From Thermotogaceae bacterium (GTDB taxonomy: Bacteria > Thermotogota > Thermotogae > Thermotogales > Thermotogaceae), in contig JALWSA010000028.1 of assembly GCA_026993805.1 (NCBI GenBank), forward strand, positions 1 to 64,000: 64,000 nt of DNA, written 5' to 3'. Position 1 is the stretch's first letter; each line of letters starts with the position of its first letter. The notes beneath the pieces were generated by a model. That model was not told the DNA's origin. It saw only the letters and a program-made list of their open reading frames with translations, and did no database searches. Shown here piece by piece: positions 8,861 to 15,639 of the stretch. A program made the translations under genes and the position numbers.

Positions 8861-8890
8861 AAGGGGGCAATTTCAGCCCCCTATCCATTT
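8861..8890. terminator. Bidirectional terminator between ssnA and the GH130 operon
   Basis: AGGGGGC at 8862-8868 pairs with GCCCCCT at 8876-8882 around a 7-base loop. On the minus strand it is followed by TTCTTTTT (8853-8860), on the plus strand by a T-rich stretch (8886-8894). It overlaps the last codons of the GH130 gene. Confidence 0.75.
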
Positions 8891-9751
8891 TTTGACTTTT
8901 TCTTTGGATATCGTTGCCAGTCCTATTACCGTATCCGCTCCGCCGTAATAGATGTAGTACTCATCTTCGTATTCAACCATCGCATCCGAGAAGACCACAT
9001 TTGGAACTCCGCCAAATTTTTCCCACGGCATTTCAGGCTCGAGTACAGGATCTTCGCTCCTTTTGATGACCTTTGTTGGATCTTTCAGGTCAAGGAGCAT
9101 GAATCCAAGGCGATATATGTTTCTCGCTGCCTTTTGGACACCGTGATAAAGCAGTAGCCATCCATGTTCCGTCTTTATGGGAGGCGCTCCCGCACCGATC
9201 TTTAGATCGTCCCACATTCCAGGACGGGGCGATGCGATTTTTACGAAATCCGTCCAGTTTTTCAGGTCATCTGAAAAAGCAAGCCATATGTCAGGTGGTA
9301 TTCTGTGAAGCAGAACATACTTTCCATCTATCTTTTCCGGGAAAAGCGCGGCATCTTTGTTTTCTTCATCCGTCAGAATCAGTCCCATCCTTTCCCATAT
9401 CATAAAATTCTTTGTCCTTGCAAGTGCAACACGCGGGCCGCGCGGGGAATACGCTGTGTATAGCATGTAATAGTAGTCTTCTATCTTCGTGATCCTTGGA
9501 TCTTCAACGCCGTAAAGCTCGTCATCGTTTGCAGGCTCGAATACAGGCTGATCCAACCTTTTGAAGTTAACGCCATCGATGCTAACTGCGTATCCGAGCC
9601 GGGAGACCATGTCTTCACCTTGGGCTCTATAGAGCATGTGAAAGAGCTGGCCGTCATAGACCACGGCTGGGTTGAACACAAATCTGCTTTCCCAGTTATG
9701 ATGAGGAATCGGCTTTAAAATGGGGTTAAGGACATGTCTTTGAAGCTTCAT
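8873..9751 (-). CDS. GH130 beta-mannoside phosphorylase / glycosidase
   Basis: 292-residue five-bladed propeller enzyme of family GH130, which phosphorolyses beta-1,4- or beta-1,2-mannosides to mannose 1-phosphate (a few members hydrolyse). Seen are the catalytic Asp84 in GVEDPRI, the RLGYAVSIDG and DDLKIGAGAPPI segments, and LLLYHG late in the protein. It resembles the mannoside enzyme of the Thermotoga maritima mannan locus. It is the last gene of a LacI-ABC transporter operon, which suggests phosphorolysis of the imported oligosaccharide in the cytoplasm; there is no signal peptide. Linkage specificity is not readable. RBS AAAGGAGGT precedes the ATG. Confidence 0.88.
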   Translation of the reverse strand: MKLQRHVLNPILKPIPHHNWESRFVFNPAVVYDGQLFHMLYRAQGEDMVSRLGYAVSIDGVNFKRLDQPVFEPANDDELYGVEDPRITKIEDYYYMLYTAYSPRGPRVALARTKNFMIWERMGLILTDEENKDAALFPEKIDGKYVLLHRIPPDIWLAFSDDLKNWTDFVKIASPRPGMWDDLKIGAGAPPIKTEHGWLLLYHGVQKAARNIYRLGFMLLDLKDPTKVIKRSEDPVLEPEMPWEKFGGVPNVVFSDAMVEYEDEYYIYYGGADTVIGLATISKEKVKKWIGG

Positions 9752-9767
9752 ATACTGCTACCTCCTT

Positions 9768-10595
9768 TCATTTGAAAGACATCGAGATGCCTTTCAGGAA
9801 TTGGTTTCTGAAGATTATGAAAATTGCAATCATCGGTATTGTCTGCAGGACGGATCCTGCAAGAAGCGGCCCCACATACGATGCGTATTCGTGGTTGAAG
9901 GTTGCAAGCAGAACAGATAGCGGCATTTTGTTGTAATCCTTTATAACTATTAAGGGCCACATGAAGTTGTCCCAAATTCCTATGAAGGTGAAAAGTCCCA
10001 CTATCGATACAGTGCCCCTGACAAGCGGAATCATGACCTTGAAGATTATCCAAAAAAGTCCCGCACCGTCTATCTTAGCGGCTTCTATGTAGTCGTTGGG
10101 AATTGATTTGTAAGATTGCGTGATCATGAAAACTCCCCAGGCACTTATCAGATACGGCAGTATCATTGCACCGTAGGTGTTTAGAAGCCCCAAATTTCTG
10201 ATGAGAACGAAAAGAGGTATTATGAATATAAAGCCCGGGAACAGCATCTGGAATATTATGAAATTGAAAATGGAGTTTCTACCTTTAAAGCGGATCTTAG
10301 CCAGAGGAAAGGCGATTATGCTCGAGAAGAAGACCACGGAAAAAGTAACCGTTAAAGAGACGAAAACGCTGTTGAAGAATGCTCGCAGGAATGGTCTTTC
10401 AAGTTTTTGACTCATTGTGAAGATGAACTTGTAATGCTCCAGTGTTAGCTTGGTTGGGAAGAATCTTCCGAATATCTCTTCAGGAACTTTAAAAGATGAC
10501 AAAAACATCCAAATGTATGGATATATCCATATTATCGCGAGGAGAAGCATAACAGCGTGAAAGATGATTTCGCCCATTGTTCTCCCTTTTCTCAT
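9768..10595 (-). CDS. Carbohydrate ABC transporter permease, MalG type
   Basis: 275-residue permease with six hydrophobic helices. The EAA loop EAAKIDGAGLFWIIFKVMIPL that docks on the ATPase is at about 185-205. The gene overlaps the MalF-type gene by ATGA and precedes the GH130 gene by 16 bases. No ATPase is encoded in this operon, so the importer must use a shared MsmK-like ATPase encoded elsewhere, as is usual for this transporter class. Confidence 0.93.
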   Translation of the reverse strand: MRKGRTMGEIIFHAVMLLLAIIWIYPYIWMFLSSFKVPEEIFGRFFPTKLTLEHYKFIFTMSQKLERPFLRAFFNSVFVSLTVTFSVVFFSSIIAFPLAKIRFKGRNSIFNFIIFQMLFPGFIFIIPLFVLIRNLGLLNTYGAMILPYLISAWGVFMITQSYKSIPNDYIEAAKIDGAGLFWIIFKVMIPLVRGTVSIVGLFTFIGIWDNFMWPLIVIKDYNKMPLSVLLATFNHEYASYVGPLLAGSVLQTIPMIAIFIIFRNQFLKGISMSFK

Positions 10596-11464
10596 ACTAT
10601 GCTCACCTCTCTTTCAACCAGCTTTCTGATCAAAAGCACGAGTGAGTAGTTTATTAGAGCGGTTATTATAGCTATGGCCGTGGCATAACTTGGGTTTATC
10701 CTTTGGAAAGCCGTGTTATACATAAACATCATGAAGGTCATCGTTCTGTTGAGAGGGCCACCACCGGTTATCATGTAGGGCTCTGTGAATATTCCGAATG
10801 AGAGATTTGTAGAGAGGATGAGCATAGTGGTGAGTGCGGGGTTTATAAGTGGCAATGTTATTTTCCAGAAGGAAATCCATTTGGTAGCACCGTCAAGCTC
10901 GGCAGCTTCATATAGTGATTTCGGAATTGCCTGTATGCCAGAGTAGAGTATGAGGCCGTAGTACCCAATGAATTTCCAAGTTACCATGATTGCTATTGTG
11001 AGCATTGCAAGTTGGGGACTGGTGAACCAGGGTATGGTGATTCCGAAAGTTTTGTATAAAAGACGGTTGATCGGTCCTACATCCGAAAAGATATTTTGGA
11101 ATATGATCGAGTACGCCACTCCAGATGAAATGTTCGCGACTAAAAAACTAAGGGCTATAAAGGTTTTGAAATATTTGAGTCTGTTCAGGGCCAGAGCGAA
11201 AAGGATCGAACCTACGAAAACCATGGGGATGAAATACATCATGAAATTCAGGGTGTTGAAAAAGACCCGCCAGAACATGGGATCTGTGAAGATTTTGGAG
11301 AAGTTATTGAAAGCGTAAAACTTTGGTTTCCCAAAAAAGTTCCATTTTGTAAAAGCCAATATAGCCATCCAAATGAAAGGATAGCCCCAGAAAATAGCCA
11401 TATAGCCAAGATATCCACTTATCAGTCCCCAACCTGCAGCTGCTTCTCTTGTCCTGAGCTTCAT
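10592..11464 (-). CDS. Carbohydrate ABC transporter permease, MalF/UgpA type
   Basis: 290-residue six-helix permease with the EAA motif EAAELDGATKWISFWKITLPL. The start at ATG 11464 follows AGGGGTGAG and opens with a short basic segment before the first helix; a longer frame starting at 11515 would run through the upstream terminator hairpin. It pairs with the MalG-type permease downstream and the binding protein upstream to import a sugar, probably a mannoside given the GH130 gene. Confidence 0.93.
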   Translation of the reverse strand: MKLRTREAAAGWGLISGYLGYMAIFWGYPFIWMAILAFTKWNFFGKPKFYAFNNFSKIFTDPMFWRVFFNTLNFMMYFIPMVFVGSILFALALNRLKYFKTFIALSFLVANISSGVAYSIIFQNIFSDVGPINRLLYKTFGITIPWFTSPQLAMLTIAIMVTWKFIGYYGLILYSGIQAIPKSLYEAAELDGATKWISFWKITLPLINPALTTMLILSTNLSFGIFTEPYMITGGGPLNRTMTFMMFMYNTAFQRINPSYATAIAIITALINYSLVLLIRKLVEREVSIV

Positions 11465-11486
11465 AGACTCACCCCTCGATATAATT

Positions 11487-11517
11487 AAAAAGTGAGGGGG
11501 AGCTTTCCCCCTCACTT
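11487..11517 (-). terminator. Intercistronic terminator/attenuator between binding protein and permeases
   Basis: A perfect 12-base-pair stem: AAGTGAGGGGGA (11490-11501) and TCCCCCTCACTT (11506-11517), 4-base loop. On the minus strand it is followed by a short T run and AATTAT. It includes the stop codon of the binding-protein gene, and the next gene starts about 25 bases later. It probably lets only part of the transcription through, giving much binding protein and less permease. Confidence 0.75.
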
Positions 11518-12765
11518 GAGAATCTTGTTTATCTCCTTGACAGCTTTTTCAAGGGCTTTATCAGGAGTGGTTTTCTGGTACATGAGAGGTTCTATCAGGT
11601 AGTTGGTCATGGCGTTCTGCACATCAATCGTGGTGGTTATGAGTGCAGGCGGAACCGCATAAGCCACATAGCTTGCAGTTTCGGCAAAATATGGATCGCT
11701 TTCAACGAATTTCTTGAATATGGGGTTAATGGTTATGTCGCCCCTTGCCGGCGGCATTTTCGTTATCTCTATCCAGCGCGCGTCATTCTGCGGATTGAAG
11801 AACACCCATTTTATGAATTCCCAGGCTTCTTTCTTGTATTTGCATGTGCTGAACATGACGAGTCCTTTGGTATCTGCGAATGTGTAAACGGGTTTATCCT
11901 TGGGATAACCGTCGGGTACGGGTGGAGGAGCTATTAGAATGTTCTTGTAAACTTCGGGGTAGTGTTCTTTAGTGTAATTGAAGTGCCATGGTCCCATAAC
12001 ACTTCCAAGCAATGTCCCTTTTTCAAATGGATCTTTTCCGTAATCGAGAGCTGCCCATCCGTTTTTGAACATCGTGTAGATGTACTCTGCTACTTTCTTT
12101 CCATACTCGTTGTTGAAGACGGCTTTCCCACCGGTTATATATGGTTTTCCTTCACTTGCGGCATAGTAGTACATGATGAAGTCGAACCATCTGTCCCACC
12201 AGTTTCTTCCAGCGACGACTCTGACAGCGTATTTCTCCTTTGGCACGGTCACTTTCTTTGCGAGTTCGTAAATCTCGGAGTAGGTTCTCGGTGGTTTGTC
12301 ATATCCGTACTTCTTAAGCAGGTCTTTTCTCCACCAGAATAGCATTGGGTTGGAGTATATGGGGAAGACATAGTAGTGGCCGTTGAGGACCCAACCTTTG
12401 ATTACATTGTCCATGTTTCTTGCATGTATGAGTGCCCAGAACTCGTTTCCAAACTCTTTATCAAGTGGTACTATGGCTCCCATTTCTGCAAGCTGTGCTG
12501 CAAACCCGCTGAATATGTTGGTTGATATATCCGGTCCCCTTCCTGCAGCAATGGCAGTTAGAATGGCTTCTTCTGAGCTACCCGCCGCTGGGATAACTGA
12601 CCACTCTATCTGCACATCCGGATGTTCCTTGTTCCACTGCTCCACTAACGGTTTCCAGAACTCTTCTTGTAGCGGGTTAGGTGCGGTCCAGAATACTATT
12701 TTCTTGACTCCGAATACTGCAAGGACCAAGAGCAGCGTCAGGAAAACTACCAGGAGTTTCCTCAC
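11512..12765 (-). CDS. Extracellular sugar-binding protein, family 1 (ABC importer)
   Basis: 417 residues. The signal peptide is MRKLLVVFLTLLLVLAVFG, without a lipobox Cys, followed by KKIVFWTAPNPLQEEFWKPL, the opening strand of family 1 solute-binding proteins. A Trp/Tyr-rich middle (RNWWDRWFDFIMYYYAA) suggests sugar stacking. A GTG start lies behind AAGGGGGG. It is first after the LacI-type regulator gene (3 bases away) and is separated from the permeases by a strong hairpin. Substrate is inferred, from the GH130 gene, to be a beta-mannoside or similar oligosaccharide. Confidence 0.93.
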   Translation of the reverse strand: MRKLLVVFLTLLLVLAVFGVKKIVFWTAPNPLQEEFWKPLVEQWNKEHPDVQIEWSVIPAAGSSEEAILTAIAAGRGPDISTNIFSGFAAQLAEMGAIVPLDKEFGNEFWALIHARNMDNVIKGWVLNGHYYVFPIYSNPMLFWWRKDLLKKYGYDKPPRTYSEIYELAKKVTVPKEKYAVRVVAGRNWWDRWFDFIMYYYAASEGKPYITGGKAVFNNEYGKKVAEYIYTMFKNGWAALDYGKDPFEKGTLLGSVMGPWHFNYTKEHYPEVYKNILIAPPPVPDGYPKDKPVYTFADTKGLVMFSTCKYKKEAWEFIKWVFFNPQNDARWIEITKMPPARGDITINPIFKKFVESDPYFAETASYVAYAVPPALITTTIDVQNAMTNYLIEPLMYQKTTPDKALEKAVKEINKILK

Positions 12766-12768
12766 AGC

Positions 12769-13743
12769 TTATCCCCCCTTCCGAGTTTTGACCGACCCCC
12801 TGATAACGAGCTCCGTGAACAGGGAAATCTTGGCGGGGTGCATATCCTGACCCATCATCAGGGTGATCAGCCGCCTCATTGCGAACGAACCGAGTTCTTC
12901 CTTAAAGACTCTTACCGAAGAGAAGTCGAATTTCTCTGCTTCTGGGGAGTCGTCGAATCCTATAACGGAGATGTCCTCTGGCACTCTTAAACCTCTTTTT
13001 CTGAGTTCTCTTAGAAGCCTTACTACAGCGAAGTCGTTCGAAGTGAATATCGCATCGGGAACACCGTAAGTGTTCAGCATTAAATCCACAACATATCCCA
13101 TGTTCTCTGCGACATCATCGAATTCATACACTTTTGGCATGAGTCCATGCTTTTCCATCGCGTTTACATATCCATTGAATCTCTCGCGAAAGCTGAAAGC
13201 TGATAAAGGGCTGTGGATGTGGACGATCCTGACATGCCCTGTCTCTATGAGATACTCCACTGCGCTGAAAGCTCCACCGTATCCGTCACTTATAACTGCG
13301 TCTATTTTCATTCCGGGGATGTAATGATCTATTAACACAACGGGTTTTCCCTGCTTTCTTAAACTTTGAATGTATTCGGCGTTGAAATCTGCGCCGATGA
13401 GCAAATACCCATCTGCTTCGCTGGTTTCATCCATGTACATCAGTTTTATTTCTACTCCGCTTGTTTTTGCTACCTCTTTTACCCCTCTGTAAACCTCGTA
13501 ATAGAAGGCTCCTTTGGTCATGTATTTCTTTATCCTATTGGTTATAACTACGCCAGAGACGACCTTCTTCTTTGGAAGAGCGAGATACTTCGCCCAGGGT
13601 CTGGGAGAAAATCCAAGTTCTTTCATGGCTTTTAGAACTTTTTCTCGCGTTTCTCTTGATACTTTAGGAGAATCGTTCAGGACCCTGGATACCGTAGTAA
13701 CAGAAACTCCCGCTTTCTTAGCGACATCCCGAATCGTAGCCAT
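12769..13743 (-). CDS. LacI-family transcriptional regulator
   Basis: 324 residues. The N-terminal helix-turn-helix MATIRDVAKKAGVSVTTVSR and hinge region (about 1-60) are followed by a periplasmic-binding-protein-like sugar sensor domain (IFTSNDFAVVRLLRELRKRG, DISVIGFDDSPEA). It is the promoter-proximal gene of the transporter/GH130 operon and very probably represses it until the sugar is present. A palindrome CGATTAATCG lies upstream of its promoter. The ATG has GGAAGGGGG about 10 bases upstream. Confidence 0.94.
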   Translation of the reverse strand: MATIRDVAKKAGVSVTTVSRVLNDSPKVSRETREKVLKAMKELGFSPRPWAKYLALPKKKVVSGVVITNRIKKYMTKGAFYYEVYRGVKEVAKTSGVEIKLMYMDETSEADGYLLIGADFNAEYIQSLRKQGKPVVLIDHYIPGMKIDAVISDGYGGAFSAVEYLIETGHVRIVHIHSPLSAFSFRERFNGYVNAMEKHGLMPKVYEFDDVAENMGYVVDLMLNTYGVPDAIFTSNDFAVVRLLRELRKRGLRVPEDISVIGFDDSPEAEKFDFSSVRVFKEELGSFAMRRLITLMMGQDMHPAKISLFTELVIRGSVKTRKGG

Positions 13744-13772
13744 GGAACCGATTCCCCCTTCCCTATCTCAGT

Positions 13773-13801
13773 ATTTAACAGGGATATCTACAGAAAATCA
13801 A
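13773..13801 (-). promoter_or_regulatory. Promoter of the lacI-type/ABC/GH130 operon
   Basis: On the minus strand TTGATT (13796-13801), 17-base spacer, TTAAAT (13773-13778), 30 bases before the regulator's ATG. Confidence 0.5.
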
Positions 13802-13825
13802 AATCTGGTAATCGCGAAATATTAG

Positions 13826-13835
13826 CGATTAATCG
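13826..13835. promoter_or_regulatory. Candidate LacI-type operator
   Basis: Perfect palindrome CGATTAATCG, with related half-sites TCGCGA just beside it (13812-13817). It lies about 25 bases upstream of the -35 box on the minus strand. The dyad with flanking CG is of the LacI-operator kind, but the central CG usual for that family is absent. The 13744-13984 gap otherwise holds only the divergent promoter and RBS signals. Confidence 0.35.
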
Positions 13836-13984
13836 GCGTTATTTTCATAAATCTCTATTATGTTTGAGTATATTTTATCTGATGTATAAAGAATATAACT
13901 TGCCTTTCTATTCTGTGAAATCGGTTTCTCACAAAAGGCTGAAAAATTGGGATTTTGATAAAATACCTTCAAGGAGGTGTGTCT

Positions 13985-14968
13985 TTGAAAGCGATTTTTA
14001 TTGTAGCCATTTTGCTTCTTACGTTCTGTTCGCTTTTTGCGGATATCGTACATGTGGAGTCGGAAATGGTTTTTCCCAAAAAGTCGGAGATAGTTTATGA
14101 TGGGAATGTTAAAGCATTTATAGAGGAGGAAAATCTCACCCTTTTTTCTGCTTCTCTCGTCGTTTTAAAGGAAAAGAATGCATGGCAGAGGATAAAAGCT
14201 TTCTCTCCTGTTATAGTCTCTACAGAAGCTATTGAGGCCACTGCGGCAACACTCCTGTACAATCTGAAAGCTTCGGCAGGGAATCTTCTTGGAGAAGTTC
14301 TCGCGGTTTTAAAAGGGCAGGATGCGACTTTAACGACCTTGAATATGAGCTTCGATTTGAAAGAAGGAAGATACTTCTCAAACACCCCTTCTGAAATTTT
14401 CAGGAAAGATTTCAGGGTGAAAGGGAATGTTTTTGAATATCTCAAGGAATCTTCTACAGTGATAATGGACGGTGGGGTGAGAGCGGTAAAAACCGGCAAG
14501 CGGAGGGTAAATCTTTCAGCTAAGAGAGCTGTGATGGATTTAGGCAGAGATTTTGTTAATGCTGAGGGAAGTGTCACCCTTATTTTGGAAAACGCAACGG
14601 TGAGTGCAGAGAGATTGGGATACGATCTTGAAAACACAGGAAGTATGAAAGGAAATGTTGAAGGAGTTATCGTTCGTGAGGGATCAGTGACGCGCTTCAA
14701 ATCTGACGTTTTTGAATTTGATCTTGATAGTGAAACTTATTCAGGAACCAGCGATGAGTATATAGAGATGTGGAGAGGGAATACCTATATCAGAGCAGAG
14801 AGTTTTGTTTTTAGGAGAAAGGAAGGTTTGATAACTCTTAATGGGGATGTGTATATATATGACAAGAAACGGAAAATAAAACTTTGGGCTTCGAGGGTTG
14901 TCATATACATGGATGAGGATAGAATGAAGGCGTGGAAAGCACGAACAGAGATAGAGGTGGAAAAATGA
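13985..14968 (+). CDS. LptA/OstA-like exported beta-jellyroll protein
   Basis: 327 residues. A signal peptide (LKAIFIVAILLLTFCSLFA) is followed by repeated short beta elements of the OstA/LptA type: VYDGNVKAF, AKRAVMDLGRDFVNAEGSVTL, YDLENTGSMKGNVEGV and LNGDVYIYDKKRKIKLWASRVVIY. In proteobacteria this fold forms the lipopolysaccharide bridge across the periplasm; Thermotogota have an outer sheath but are not known for classic LPS, so the cargo is open. The TTG at 13985 is 5 bases after AAGGAGGTG. It starts a run of eight overlapping plus-strand genes. Confidence 0.75.
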   Translation: MKAIFIVAILLLTFCSLFADIVHVESEMVFPKKSEIVYDGNVKAFIEEENLTLFSASLVVLKEKNAWQRIKAFSPVIVSTEAIEATAATLLYNLKASAGNLLGEVLAVLKGQDATLTTLNMSFDLKEGRYFSNTPSEIFRKDFRVKGNVFEYLKESSTVIMDGGVRAVKTGKRRVNLSAKRAVMDLGRDFVNAEGSVTLILENATVSAERLGYDLENTGSMKGNVEGVIVREGSVTRFKSDVFEFDLDSETYSGTSDEYIEMWRGNTYIRAESFVFRRKEGLITLNGDVYIYDKKRKIKLWASRVVIYMDEDRMKAWKARTEIEVEK

Positions 14969-15639
14969 AAAAGATAGGTGTAATAGGAGGAGTCAGTCCG
15001 GAGTCGACGGTTCTCTATTACAAAAGATTGATAGAACTGTCTCATGAAAGGTTGGCTGAGTATGAGTTTCCTGAAATTGTCATTTACAGTCTAAACTTCA
15101 ACGAGATTGTAAAGATGATGGAAAAAGAGGACTGGAAAGGAATAGCCGCAAAGATGCAAAGGGTCGTTGAATGGATGGACTCAATAGGTGTAGAGATTGG
15201 AGCTATAGCGTCAAATACGATGCATTATGTCATCGATAAGATAGACTCTTCCATTGATTTTGTAAGCATCGTAGACTGCGTGGCGAATGAGGCAGAAAGG
15301 CGGGGGTTTAAAAGAGTTTTGATCTTGGGAACTTATAAAACGATGAAAGGCGGCCTTTATGAGGAAGCTTTTAGGGCACGGGATATCGTGCCGGTCGTTC
15401 CAGATGAGTCTTTGATGCGCAGCGTGAACGATCTCATATTCGAGATAACCAGAGGAAGGGTCCCCGAGGAACTCACGGACAAAGTAGTAAACGCAATTTT
15501 GGCGATGAGTGATGAATTCGACGCAGCTTTGCTCGGATGTACAGAACTTTCACTTGTTTTGAAAGGGAGAGGATTCGAGGTTTTGGACAGTGTTGAGATA
15601 CATGTCAATGAAATTTTTGAGAGAGCGGTGAGATCTTGA
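14965..15639 (+). CDS. Aspartate/glutamate racemase family protein
   Basis: 224 residues with two alpha/beta domains. The family opening MKKIGVIGGVSPEST is present, and the second catalytic Cys is in LLGCTEL. At the first catalytic site the sequence is IASNTMH, with Ser where aspartate racemases have Cys (CNTxH). With one Cys missing, the enzyme may act on one stereoisomer only or do a different proton transfer, as in known members with Thr/Cys pairs. It starts inside the stop of the OstA-like gene (ATGA) behind GAGGTGG and ends inside the start of the CCA gene. Confidence 0.85.
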   Translation: MKKIGVIGGVSPESTVLYYKRLIELSHERLAEYEFPEIVIYSLNFNEIVKMMEKEDWKGIAAKMQRVVEWMDSIGVEIGAIASNTMHYVIDKIDSSIDFVSIVDCVANEAERRGFKRVLILGTYKTMKGGLYEEAFRARDIVPVVPDESLMRSVNDLIFEITRGRVPEELTDKVVNAILAMSDEFDAALLGCTELSLVLKGRGFEVLDSVEIHVNEIFERAVRS

